Source of the DNA: Pyrus communis
Lineage: Eukaryota; Streptophyta; Magnoliopsida; Rosales; Rosaceae
Length of the DNA stretch: 64,000 nt
NCBI RefSeq assembly: GCF_963583255.1
Contig: NC_084804.1
Span: 23,628,061 to 23,692,060 of the forward strand
Direction of reading: 5' to 3'
Positions 1 through 11,602 of the stretch are shown piece by piece (position 1 is the stretch's first letter; every line of letters begins with the position of its first letter). The notes beneath the pieces are model-generated. The model was not told the DNA's origin and did no database searches. It worked only from the letters and a program-made list of their open reading frames with translations. Position numbers and translations under genes: made by a program.

Positions 1-691
1 GGAAAATAGCTTGACACAACCGGCCAAACCTGAAACTTGACAGACCCAAGCGTTTCGACGTTCTAACCACTCCAAAACTAGCCTAGGATCCTAGTAGAAT
101 CGTTTAGGACCCTTTTTTAGCTTTTAAAATACTGTGAAAGATCCACGATCACGTTGGAGTAACATGGTAACCCGTCGGAGCTCGCGAGTTATCGAGTTCC
201 AAGCGTCCTTTCTTTGAACAACTGGTATGATTAGGTTTGTAGGCTTGCAAGGAATCCAAAGGTGGTTCTTAGAAGTTCAATCTATGGTGTTTTGATGGTG
301 TTTAAAGGTTGAAGGCTCGGTTGTACGAACGAAAAGAATTTTGGAGAAAAAGAGAGAGAAGGGAAGAAGGGTGCACGTGTGTGTATGTGTGTCCAACGGA
401 ATTGGGCATTTTAAATTGTCCTAAGTCTTAATTGGGCTGCATGGCCAAGATCATGCAATTTGGGTCCAACCCAATTTCCTCTCTTCCTTACTAATATTTC
501 CATTATGAATCCAACTTAGCCACTAATTCACGCTGACACCCTCGTAACCTCAAATATCATTAAATTTTTGTCAACAGGGCAATAATTTAAACCAGACACA
601 TACATTCACATCACAACTCTCATGAGGGTAAAATCATCATTTCCACGCGTTCAAGGATAAAATATATTTTAATTTGTGACGGGTCGTCACA
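1..691 (-). repeat. Partial 3' LTR of chromovirus
   Basis: Matches 6700-7385 of the complete LTR. In element sense it begins TGTGACGACCC at position 691 and runs off the left edge. It differs from its partner by scattered substitutions and by a short duplication near 290-305 (gtgttttgatggtgttt against gtgtttg). Confidence 0.93.
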
Positions 692-705
692 ACCTACCCC
701 CTTAA
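692..705 (-). other. Polypurine tract of chromovirus
   Basis: Element-sense sequence ttaagggggtaggt directly abuts the 3' LTR start TGTGACG, as expected for the plus-strand primer. Confidence 0.8.
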
Positions 706-733
706 GAAAATTTCATCCCCGAAATTTCATACA

Positions 734-3700
734 TTAACATAACCAACCACCAATTTCCATAAAAGATGTGTGGATACATATATCACATACGATCCTCTGT
801 CTCCCAAGTGGCTTTTTCCACTGAGTGGTTCCTCCAAAAACCTTCACCATACGCACAGTTTTGTTCCTCAGAAACTTATCCTTCCAATCTAAAATCATTA
901 CTGGCTCCTCATCATATGTCAAATCTGGGTTAATTTCTAATGGCTGAGGAGGTAATACGTGTGACGGATCAGAAACATAATGGCAAAGCAAAGAATCATG
1001 AAAGACATGATGCACTTTCACCAGTTCTGGAGGTTACTCAAGTCTGTGGGTGACTTCACTGACTCGCTTGGTGATCTGGTACGGTCCGATGTAGCGAGGG
1101 CTTAACTTACCTTTTTTACCAAACCGTACTATGCTTTTCCATGGAGATAACTTCAAAAATACCCAATCTCCAACTGTGTATGCTCTATCAGTAACGTGCC
1201 TATCAGCTAAACTCTTATGTCGATCCTAGGCCACTTTCAGGTTAGCTTTAACTACCTGAATATTCTAGGTAGTCTCATCAACAATCTCTGGGCCTACTAA
1301 TGCCCTCTCACCAACTTCTAACCTACAAAGAGAAGTACAACAGGATTTTCCATAGAGTGCCTCGAAATGTAACATCCCGATGCTAGAATGGTAGCTATTA
1401 TTATATGCAAACTCCATCAAATCTAAACGCTTATGCCAAGCGTCACCAAACTGTAATACCAAAGATCTTAGCATATCCTCTAATGTCTGGATAGTCCTCT
1501 CGGATTGTCCGTCAGTCTGGGGGTGATACGCCATACTATAAAGCAATCTCGAACCAAGTGCCTCCTCAAATGCCACCCAAAACTTAGAAGTAAACCTAGG
1601 ATCCTGATCAGAAATGATACTAATTGGAATCCCGTCGTATTTAACAATTCCTGAGATAAACAACTCAGCTAATCGGCTTAAGGAATAGTTCTCCCGAACT
1701 GGTATGAAGTGTGTTGACTTAGTAAGCCGATCCATTATCACCCATATGCCATCATATCTATTTCGTATACGGGGAAGCTTGTACACGAAATCCATGGTAA
1801 TATTTTCCCATTTCCACTGAGGAACAGGAAGTGGCTGCATTAATCCAAAATGATTATTTCTCTCTACTTTAACCTGTTGACAAATTGCACATCAACTCAC
1901 ATATTCAGCAATTTCTCTTTTCTTGCCAGGCCAATAGTAGAAAGGTCGAATAGTGTGATACATCTTGGTACTCCTAGGATGTATCGCATAAGCTGATATA
2001 TGTGCTTCATCAAGGATATCTTTCTTTAGTTCAGCAATATTCGGCACGTACATCCGTTTTTCCTGCATAAGCATGCCATTAGATTCTCGAATCTAAGATC
2101 TTTCTGGGTGAATAAGTACTAGAGACTTTTATGATCTGTGAAAATTTCTCCATATAAGTAATGTCTCCAAATCTTCAGGGCGAAAATGATGGCTGCTAGC
2201 TCGAGATCATGGGTAGGGTAGTTCATCTCGTGTGGCTTCAACTGTTGCAAAGCATAATCAATCACCCTACCATGCTACATCAACACGCAGCTTAATCCAT
2301 TCAAGAAAACATCACTATAAATCTCAAAGTTACCATCATCGTCTGGAAGTGCCAAAATGGGTACATGAGTGAGACAATACTTAAGCTGCTGAAAACTCTG
2401 TTCACAATTATCGTCCTACTCGAATTTAACATCTTTCCTCGTCAACTTCGTCAATGGAAATGCTATAATTGAGAAATCTTTAAGAAACTGTCTATAATAA
2501 CCTACCAAGCCCAGAAAACTTCATACCTCAATGATGGTTCGTGGCTGCTCCCAATTTTCAACGACAGCTACTTTATGAAGGTCCACCTGAATACCCTGGG
2601 CCAATATTACATGCCCTAAAAATGCCACTTAATCTAACCAAAATTGGCATTTGCTAAACTTAGCATACAATTGATGTTCTCTCAATTTCTTCAAAATCAA
2701 AGTGAGATGTCAAACGTGCTCTGCCTTAGACTTGGAATACACCAAGATGTCATCGATAAAAACAATGATGAACCTGTCAAGGTATGGCTTGAATACTCAA
2801 TTCATCAAATCCATAAAAGTTGCAAGTGCATTAGTTAATTCGAATGGCATCACGAAGAATTCGTAATGACCGTACCGAGTCCTAAAAGCCGTCTTAGGAA
2901 TATCTTCACTTTTGATTTTTAATTGATAATACCCAGACCTCAAATCAATCTTGGGAAACACACAGGCACCTCGAAGCTGATCAAATAAATCATTTATACA
3001 CAGCAACGGATAATGGTTTTAAATCGTTACTCGATTCAGCTATCGATAATCAATACACAGCCTCAAAGTCCCGTCTTTCTTCCGAACAAATAAAACTGGA
3101 GCTCCCCAAGGTGAAGTACTAGGCTAAATAAAACCTTTATCAACCAATTCCTGGAACTGGGCTTTCAATTCCCTCAACTCAGTAGGAGCCATTCGGTACG
3201 GAGTTAGGGAGATGTGATTAATACTTGGAATTAAATCAATGGTGAACTTGACTTCTCTATCTGGTGGTAATCCAGACAAATCCTCAGGAAACACATCAGG
3301 AAAATGTCTAACTACTCGAACATCCTCTACTCGAACATGAGTATCTTCATTCAATACCACGTGAGCCAAATACCCCTGACAACCTTTCCTCAACAACTTT
3401 CTATCTTCCACGGTAGAGATAATGTCATGTCTCAGTCTACCACGCTCGCCCATGAATGTAACCACAGGCAAGCCTGCACGACGGAATGTAATCGTTTTCT
3501 CATAACAATCCAACTGAGCACGATTGTAGTGTAACCAATCTATGCCCAGAATCACATCAAAATCAACAATATCCAGTAGAACGAGATTAGCTGGCAATAC
3601 AACATCTTCCACTAAAACGAGGAATGCTTGATATACCCAGCTAACATAACATGTCTCACCTCTAGGCATCGAAAACTCTAACACGTAACCGATAGGTGTG

Positions 3701-3807
3701 GGGTATTGTCGCATCGTCTGAGCAAACGTATGAGAAATAACATAATGTATGGCACCACAATCAATCAATACTCTAGCAAAATAGCCAAGAATATTTAATG
3801 TAACCAT
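734..3807 (-). pseudogene. Chromovirus pol (PR-RT-RNase H-IN-chromodomain), broken
   Basis: Polyprotein that would process itself, copy RNA to DNA and integrate it. Protease lies near 3770 with active-site LIDCGA, where the family has D-[ST]-G, so Ser/Thr is replaced by Cys. RT palm lies around 3000-2720, with FIDD in place of YVDD/YIDD. RNase H lies around 2460-2110 (YSDV, DLEL, FTDHKS). Integrase has a His-His-Cys-Cys segment at 2074-1860 and a core at 1840-1265 with all three acidic residues (MDFV, SDQDPRF, GQSERTIQTLE). The chromodomain-like tail is at 1021-734. Breaks: TGA after the FIDD region (EHV*HLT), TGA within the zinc region just before CAIC, TAA near 1036, loss of frame near 3120, and a T-run deletion near 830 that frameshifts the tail. 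Confidence 0.9.
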
Positions 3808-3809
3808 AA

Positions 3810-5192
3810 CTAGATCGGGATTGTTATGAGCATCCTGCAGAGTAATATGATGAACACAGTCCTATGTCTGTTGTCGTCCTCCACAACCTCTGTTACCTTG
3901 GTTTCCACATCTTTGTGTACCTCGTCCATGAACAAGTTAGTTAGGCTGCCTCGATGATCCAGCACTGCTGGAAGCAACTTCAACATTCTGGAATGGTCCC
4001 CTGGAATATCATTGTGATCCACCAGCTGGATATGGCGAATATGGTGCGTAACCTCCTAAATACTGAGCATAACCACTCTGCTGATAAGGATCATGTGGGT
4101 ACTAATATGGTCCTCTGGAGTATGGGGCTATATCTCCTTGATAATGATATGCTCCACCATAACCCATCTGGTTATAACCACTAGACCCTAGAATTTGCTT
4201 GATAGGAATTAAGTGGTGGCAAGGCAGATGGTTGGAATTTCTGTTGGTTCTGTGGGCATTGAATAGCCCGATGTCCCATCTGGCCACAAATAAAATATCC
4301 TCTATTACCTTGCCTGCATTCCCCAAAATGGACCACCAGAAATACTAAAACCTCTATGTCCCTAAAAGCGAAAACCGCCTGAACGGCCGCTCCTCCGTGA
4401 CGCAGTGACACTTAAACCCCTATTAGAAGAACCAGAACTAGTACCACCTCTCTTAAATCTACGTCTTGCGATGTCCCAGAGATGACTGACCTTTATCTTT
4501 ACTATCATTTTTCTTCTGGCTATTATCTTTTTCTTCCTCTACATCACTATCACTGGCATATTTTCAGAATCTTCAATCCTCAGTAAAATCTCATAAAACT
4601 CCTCGTATGTCAAACAGGGAGTCGTAGTCGCCATTGAGCATCATTTCTTTCTAGTACCCAACTTAAAACGTCAAAGCATCTCTACGGGATTCTTAGCAAC
4701 CTCCGGACAATAACAAGACAAATCAGTAAACTTCCAATAATACTCATTAGCTGACATCTTCCCTTGCTTTAAACGCGTGAATTCTTGCTTCATACTGTCT
4801 ATATACGTTGGGGGTACAAATCTCTTCTGAAATAACTGCTTAAAAATCTCCCAGTCTACAACTTCCTCTGGTGTCAACTGAAAAGTTCCTGTCTCCACCA
4901 GGATGCAAGCTCTACACTTAAAAATCAGGTAGTCGTCTCAATCCTCAAGGAAATTTCCCTACCTCTGCATCACTTGATAAGTTTTCTTGACATGATTAAG
5001 CTAACGCTCAGCTCCCTCGGGCCCCTCAGTACCAACAAAATCACTCAACTTCAAATTATATACCATATCCAAGGGAGTCCTCTGGGGAGGACGAAGTGAG
5101 GACTGAATGGCATTAGCAATAGCTTCCCCAAGTTGGGTAATATCGAGAAAACTAAACCCAGTTGAAGTACGTGGCTCTCTATGAAGCGGCAT
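3810..5192 (-). pseudogene. Chromovirus gag, broken
   Basis: Capsid/nucleocapsid gene. The chosen start at 5192 gives MPLHREPRTSTGFSF and lies 65 bases after the primer binding site. The capsid domain is seen at 4898-4671 (FKQLFQKRFVPP, KMSANEYYWKFTDLS). The nucleocapsid zinc knuckle at about 4320-4250 reads YFICGQMGHRAIQC, so the first Cys of CX2CX4HX4C is Tyr. A TGT-to-TAT transition would explain this. Stops interrupt the frame near 5000, 4670, 4500 and 4345. It cannot make functional Gag. Confidence 0.85.
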
Positions 5193-5256
5193 AGTTCTGA
5201 CATACGACATCAAAATAATTAAAATACTCACAAATATATAGGACTGCCAAACCCAG

Positions 5257-5268
5257 GCTCTGATACCA
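5257..5268 (-). other. Primer binding site, initiator-Met tRNA type
   Basis: Element-sense tggtatcagagc lies two bases inside the 5' LTR edge. This is the standard plant iMet-tRNA primer site and fixes the LTR boundary at 5272. Confidence 0.92.
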
Positions 5269-5271
5269 AAT

Positions 5272-7385
5272 TGACACACCTCGACCTCAATTGAGGTATG
5301 CTGGCAATCACGTGAGAGTGACATAACCATGTGCGCTGTGCGGAAGGCAAGAATACGAAAATGTGAAAAAATAAAATAAAAACCACTAGTTATTTTACCT
5401 TAGACTAGCATATAAGTGCGAGTGTAAGTGTTTAGAGTAAAGGACACACAAACCAGAGCGTAGGTATCAGAATGCAGTCCAGAAGTCTAATTACTAATTA
5501 TACAAATCATAAAAGAAGCCTTACACTGGTGGATGTTTGTCAGGATTGACGTGAAGTCCTCGTGAGCCACCGACACGAACTTCTATCTAGAACCTGGAGG
5601 GGCATAAAATAAAAAGTGTGGTTGGGCAAAAACAAAACTTTTCAAAACCATTTATCTTTTCAAATAGACTAATCCCTCACCATAAAACCCGTATAAGTTT
5701 CCTAGAAAACAATACTGTAAACATATATGAAAACTATACTCGAGAATAACAAAACCATGGGTATGCCGTGACAAATCATCTCAACCATGAATAAGTAAGC
5801 CAAGTGAATTGCACTAATATAAGGTGACATATCAGCCGGATAAAGTGACATATCAGCCGGAGTCACCTAATGTGACCTCTACGATTGAATCTATAACTCA
5901 ACAATTAACTCAAATCCTGAACACGAGTCGAAACCACCAATGTGGTCTATATCACAGGCTAGGTGTAAATAAGTACGCTCAAGTGCTACGATCACGTGAA
6001 GGCTGTGCGAAGTATCGCAAGTCACCTACAAGTCGGAACCACCTAATGTGGTCTGTACGATAGGCTGGCACTTGCCTTAGATCCAGGGTGAGCGTGTGGT
6101 GCAGAAGGTGAACGATCAGTGAAGGCTAGGCCCTATCCTCGGGCGGAGCACTAACACCGGGGTACATGATATAAATCACTAAAAGCAACTCATCATAATC
6201 ATACACACTACCATCACGACCATCACTATATACTCACTTGAAGCTTACCTGAGCATCGACAGCGTCGAGCAGTAATATGCACAGCTATATTAAAGCATAT
6301 TCTAATATGTAATGCATACGACATGGCATTTAAAACGTAAAAACCATTTAAATAGTTTCTGGGAAACATAAGGCATATATATATATAACTCAAAAGCCCA
6401 ATCACTGGTATGTAGCTGGGTCGTAACTACCATGTCTCGCCTAGCTGCGCTCGTCCTCTGGAAATGTCTCACCTATATGTGAAACAAGTATTTTAATGTT
6501 ATTTTTAAGAACATAACCATCATTAAGAAATAACTTCTCATACGTTGCTCAATTGGGGTGTTTGAGTATACCATCGTGGCCTACTCAACACCACTAGCAT
6601 CCCTATATTTCAACCAAATTTCATAAATTTTTTATGAAATTAAAGTCATGGATGAGTAGAACATGATCTTACCATTTTGAAGTCCTAACACCGATGGAAA
6701 ACGGTCGGAAAATAGCTCGACAAAACCGGCCAAACCTGAAACTCGACAGACCCAAGCGTTTCAATGTTCTAACCACTCCAAAACTAGCTCAGGATCCTAG
6801 TAGAATCGTTTAGGACCCTTTTTGAGCTTTAAAATACTGTGAAAGATCCACGACCACGTTGGAGTAACAGGGTACCTCACCGAAGCTCGCGAGTTCTTGA
6901 GTTCCCGGCATCCTTTCTTTGAACAACTAGTATGATTAGGTTCGTAGGCTTGCAAGGAATCCAAATGTGGTCTTTAGAAGTTCGATCTGTGGTGTTTGAA
7001 GGTTGAAGGCTGGGTTGTATGGACGAAAAGAATTTTCAAGAAAAAGAGAGAGAAGGGAAAAAGGTTGCACGTGTGTGTATATGTGTCCAACGGAATTGGG
7101 CATTTTAAATTGTCCTCAATCCTAATTAAGCTACATGGCCAAGCTCATGCAATTTGGGTCCAACCCAATTTCCTCTCTTCCTTACTAATATTTCCACTAT
7201 GAATCCAACTCGGCCATTAATTCACGTCGACACCCTCGTAACCTGAAATATCATTAGATTTTTGTCAACGTGGCAATAATTTAAACCATATACATACAAT
7301 CACATCACAACGCTGACGAGGGTAAAATCATCATTTCCACGCGTTCAAGGATAAAATATATTTTAATTTGGGACGGGTCGTCACA
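5272..7385 (-). repeat. Complete 5' LTR of chromovirus (2114 bp)
   Basis: Bounded by tgacacacc at 5272 and gtcaca at 7385, so TG...CA in element sense. It contains a 20-base direct repeat (gtgacatatcagccgg units at 5824-5862) and a diverged pair of segments centred on ccaatgtggtct/cctaatgtggtct (near 5935 and 6045). No protein is encoded. Confidence 0.9.
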
Positions 7386-8150
7386 GTATACTATAAAAAT
7401 AAATAAACAAATAAAACTTAAAATTTTTAATTTATATAGAATAAGAATATAATACCACATATTTAATATACAATATACACATATACGCTATGGCTATTGT
7501 TGTGGAGCCAAAAATAATCACAAGGCAACATGTGGATTTTTGGATAAAAGAGGACAAATGTACCCTTGAGGCATACTGGGATTCTTACGCGCGAGCAGCG
7601 GGCAATTATCCTTCAACCAAGTCAAAAATTCCCAAGAAAGGTAACAATTCAAAATCCATCTCATCAAATCCCTCTTACAAGGTAGCTCCCAAAACCTATC
7701 TCATTCCATATATTTTTTACCTTTTTTTCTTTTTTAGCTAAGCTATCATTACATAACCTCCCAAAAACATTTCTTTTATTATGTTAATTAGCCAATTAAT
7801 GTATTTATTCCTAATCAATATATAAATCGCTAATTAAATCACCTAATAACAGCCAAAAAACACATATAGGGCCGGCCACTCTTTCAACAAAGAGGATCGG
7901 TCATGCCCTATAAATAGGATCACTTTTCTCCAAAAACCTAGGTCTTCACTCTTGCTAAAATTCTCCAAAACCCTCAAACACTTTTCTCTCTAAATTCTAA
8001 CTTTGGCATCGGAGGTTCTTCGGCCAAAGCCACCCCCTCCCCCCCCCATTCATCGTGGGCGCATGAGGCTCTTGGGCTTGACCTAAGGTGTTATTTGTTT
8101 TGTAGGTGCAATTTTGTCCAAGATCAAGGAGGAAGAAATTTGCATCCACA
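7386..8150 (+). repeat. Presumptive 5' LTR (U3-R-U5) of Tat-type element; left edge not defined
   Basis: A promoter TATA box (7909), a leader-like C-rich tract near 8030-8048 and a terminal ...catccaca at 8150 precede the gag leader. The next bases (aattggtgctttcattgaga) occupy the usual primer-site position, but I cannot name the tRNA. The first 100 bases after 7385 are AT-rich and may be flank rather than LTR. A short open frame at 7490-7741 has no recognisable family and is probably chance. Confidence 0.5.
7909..7916 (+). promoter_or_regulatory. TATA box of Tat-type LTR
   Basis: tataaata in a ccctataaataggatc context, about 240 bases before the LTR end, as expected for LTR transcription. 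Confidence 0.6.
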
Positions 8151-8336
8151 AATTGGTGCTTTCATTGAGAGTTGAAATTCACACTCATAGAAGACTCTCG
8201 CATAAAAAGGTTTTTTCTCTATTTTCTAGTCCACTTGTATTTTTCGTACGTTCTTATTATTAGAATTTTTTATTTGTAAAGATTCTTTGATAAAACGAAA
8301 AAGATAAATACAATAGCTAGAAATTTAGAAAACTCC

Positions 8337-9409
8337 ATGAGTGAAAATTCCAATATTCAAGAAATGGAAACATAGCGATCCACGAGAGTAAATGTAATCC
8401 TAGAGGGAGCGGCACCACCACCACAAGGTTTCACCATGGGAACCACCACGGTGGCCACCCGCGGCGAGGTTCATGGCACCACTACCGTAGCTCGAGTCAT
8501 GCCACCAAAGCAAGCCCAAGTCGTGCCATCCAAGGCTCATGGCACCAAGGCCATGACCCAAGCCATGTCACTCCAAGCCCAACGCGTTGCCAAGACGAGC
8601 CCTAGCCTCGCACCCTCGTGTGCCATACGCCAAGCAGCCCACTCTTGTGGCCCAACCTGCTCACACCAACCAGCCTACTCTCGTGGCCCAGCCTACTCCC
8701 ACCGAGCAGTCTGCTCCTATGACCTAGCCTGATCCCGTAGCCTAGTCTGCTCCCGTGGCCTTCCAAGCAGCCCAAATTGGTCCAAGACTAGTTCAACCGT
8801 CCCGGCTCCAAATTTTCAGGCCGATGATCAAATCGGGAGCATTTTCACATATTTTTTCTGTGGATTTGACATTTCCCAGCTCAAATCTAGCGCCCGGAGT
8901 CTACCACACTTCCACTGCTCAAGGAGAAACATCCCTTCCAAGCTTTTCCAATCCAAATGGCGAACAACACTTGTCTCGACAAGTCACAGAGTTAACGAGC
9001 ATCTTAGCACAGCAAACGACCTTGGTGAACCAGCTCTTGCAGTGCACCAAGATGCAACGTGTTCCAAATGAAGTGTCCCGAAGAAGGACAAGGGCAGATG
9101 AAGAACCTCTCCAATAGCGTCTTGATAAGCAGCCACTCGACTAGCCACGAACCGAGTGTTTGGGCAGAGTACACTCCCGATTGGGCCCTCAAGATAATGT
9201 ATACTCCCGTCTTAGCACGTGGAGAAGCGTGCACTTTGGACTAGGCCCACGGACGGGCATACACTCACGGTTGGGGCCACAATCCAATAATTAACATGAG
9301 CAACCTTCCAAGCGAAGTGTTCATTCACGGCTAGGCTCGCAAGGAGCATTCTCCACATCACATCGGAGTAGGCAACACGACGAACGGAGAGAAGCAGTCA
9401 CTCAATCTG
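8337..9409 (+). pseudogene. Tat-type gag, N-terminal part, broken
   Basis: The frame opens at ATG 8337 (MSENSNIQEMET) and meets TAG 12 codons later. It continues through an Ala/Pro/Gln-rich stretch to about 8730, then needs a one-base shift to follow 8755-9117 (RQVTELTSILAQQTTLVNQL, coiled-coil-like). After TAG at 9115 the same frame carries a repeated peptide, [VI]-[HY]-S-R-L-G-P-Q and variants, five times to 9350. Two further stops fall in this stretch (TAG near 9142, TAA near 9293). Solo LTR S1 interrupts it. Confidence 0.7.
9405..9409. repeat. Target duplication of S1, left copy (ATCTG)
   Basis: Identical to 11499-11503 and flanks S1 exactly. Confidence 0.92.
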
Positions 9410-11498
9410 TGATAGGAGCATATTTAGGCGACTTAGCTAGCTTATTCTTGTGCATTTGTGCTATTATTTCTTAGTTAATGTCGTAATTCAACTCATTTTC
9501 GTTTGTTTATAGGTTCAAAGGGTTAAAATACCAAGAAATTGCATTTTGGTGCATTTCGGAGCAGTTTTGGGCACTAAATGGATAACTTGTATAGGGGCCA
9601 ACATGGATGGACAAATTTGGAGTTCAAAAGGCTAGAAATCTGATGAGAAGATGAAGGAACTAAACTCAAGACAAAGTGGATAAGGAAGTAGCTCAAAAAA
9701 GGAAACATTATCCAAAACCTTATCCAACCTTATCCAACATTATCCAAAACCTTATCTTGTCTTATCCTATCCTAACCTTATCATGCCTTAATCCTAGTTG
9801 CAAGGGGACCTAAATAGATATTTCTAGAAGCATTCTCTTCTAGAAGTCCCAAATCAGCCATAAAGCTCATTCTTTCTAAAAACCATACAAAGGTGGCGCC
9901 TATTCCCTTCTAGAAGGCCTTGCCTTGCCTTGCAAGCCATTCCCTCATTCCCTCATTCCCTCCTTATCCTTGATTGATTATGATTTTTAGGGCCTCATTC
10001 CTTGTGGATTTGGGTTACACAAATCCTTTTATGAAACTAATTGGGCCAAACCCCCTCCTAAGTGGATTTAATCACCTATTGACGAACCCTAGGGCCCTAA
10101 TCCACTAAATCTGCTAAGTGTAACCCTAATCTAATTAACCCTAGGACTATATAAACATAATTTCAGCCACAATTTCGTATGACCCCCTTATGCTATTCAG
10201 AAACTTGTGCCACAACCCCTAGCCTCTATTCTTCATCCTTCATTCACTCCATACACTTCCATATACAACCTGCCGCACTCTACCACCATAATCAGCCGTT
10301 ATTTATCATCCTAAACAAGAACACACCATTCAAAACCCCCAAATCCACCACCCACAACTTGTGCCGCATCAAGGAGGAGGAAGGGAAGCCTAGCCGTGCA
10401 TGCCATTCAACCTGGAATTGCTGAAACGTTTAGGTGTAATCTTTCTTGTGTTTTTCAATGTTTAATTTCAAGAATCATTGCTTTGCGAGTATGAGAAACT
10501 AATCCCCTTTTTGCTAGGGGGAATTTCGAAACCATGGTTATATTTGCATTATGATTTGATTACTTCCAGTTGTGATTTCATGAATGGTGAATTCAATTTA
10601 CTTATCTATTTGAATTAAAACTTGTTTGTGTATGTGGGTTGAGAGTGCACGCTTAATTTGCATGCATAAATCTGATGCTAGGGTATAAGAAAACTTCACC
10701 TAATCGTTGGGAACTTATATTCATGAGTAGTTAAGGTTGTTAGTCACAATCATGTTAAGTAAATTCTTGGCATAAGTATCATGCGCTTTCATAGTTACGA
10801 ATGTCTCGTCAACACTTATGATTTTCATAGAAATTAATGATCTTTGATTGCTTCTCTATTATGCGCTTTCATGTGGAGAACTTTTGAGGAATAATTTGAT
10901 TGCAATGCGTTAATTCCATTCAATTCAATGATCTAAGGGAAATCTAAGAGTTAATAAGCGTACCTAATTAGCTTGGGGGTGTTGAGGTTCATGATTAATT
11001 GAATAAGCAACTGGAGATTGTTTTGTATGCAAGTATGCCATGTGTGGAGAAAAACCTCTTAGCCAAACCATCATCCACTTAATTCCATCAAATTCGTGAA
11101 ATCTGCCTAGTTTTACAGTCTTGTTTTGTTGATTTTATTTTCGTCCAAAACCAAATCCCCATTTATTTTAGAGTGTCTAACTAGTTAGAATGTGTTTTCA
11201 AGAGTTTTGAGTCAAGTTAGAACAAAATTTTGTCCAATTTTGTGTTTAGAGTCAAATCTTCCTAGTTTGTGTTTTTTAGGCAGTTTTGAGTGTTATCAGC
11301 TTATTTTGATTCTTGTGAGCTTGTTTTGAGTCTTTTAAGTTGATTTAAGTGTTTTAAAGTTTAGTTTTAGGTATTTGAGTCAGTTTAAAGTGTTTAGCAA
11401 TCCCTCCTAATCCCCGGTTTAAGAATGATCCCTACTTACTTATATACTACAATTGTCAAAAGAGGGTTAATTTGTGTGTTAAGTTAATTTTCACATCA
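9410..11498 (+). mobile_element. Solo LTR S1 (2089 bp)
   Basis: Starts TGATAGGAGCATATTTAGG and ends TTTTCACATCA, with perfect ATCTG duplications on both sides. No internal region is present, so it arose by LTR-LTR recombination. It contains a TATA-like ctatataaac near 10147 and the taatccccgg motif near 11410. The open frame at 10179-10424 has no recognised family and is treated as chance. The end type matches the Athila LTR at 31149-33130 better than the family A ends. Confidence 0.93.
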
Positions 11499-11503
11499 AT
11501 CTG

Positions 11504-11602
11504 GCTCAAGTTCAACTAACAGCCTACGAAATCCCTCGCCTATTAGGAATCCACCACATGCACCGCTACTGTGGCATAGACAAGCCGTGCACATAGAAGA
11601 GC
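11504..11602 (+). pseudogene. Tat-type gag, middle part between two solo LTRs
   Basis: After one ATCTG copy is removed, this 99-base piece continues the gag frame from 9404 (SSTNSLRNPSP...RQAVHIEE) without a stop. It joins 13573 onward after one AGAGC copy is removed. Confidence 0.7.

Larger units (their letters stand above)
1..7385 (-). mobile_element. Ty3/gypsy chromovirus (Tekay/Del-like), left end cut by window
   Basis: LTR retrotransposon read on the minus strand: 5' LTR (right), primer binding site, gag, pol, purine tract, partial 3' LTR (left). The two LTR copies align over about 690 bases but differ by many substitutions and a short duplication, so the insertion is old. Domain order PR-RT-RNase H-integrase marks Ty3/gypsy. 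The integrase tail has the chromodomain-type stretch WKDKFLRNKTVRMVKV found in Tekay/Del chromoviruses. Coding regions carry several stops and frameshifts. About 1.4 kb of the 3' LTR should lie left of the window, so its target duplication cannot be read. Confidence 0.9.

Noticed and set aside
2644..2838. Plus-strand frames inside chromovirus pol and gag (also 3304, 3954)
   Set aside because: They are complementary-strand shadows of minus-strand pol and gag.
5257..5268. tRNA-like sequence gctctgatacca, also at 59068
   Set aside because: It is the complement of the iMet primer binding site, not a tRNA gene.
7490..7741. 83-codon frame starting MAIVVEPKIITRQHV
   Set aside because: No recognisable domain, no partner exon, and it ends in a low-complexity T-rich stretch. 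Probably chance or a remnant I cannot place.
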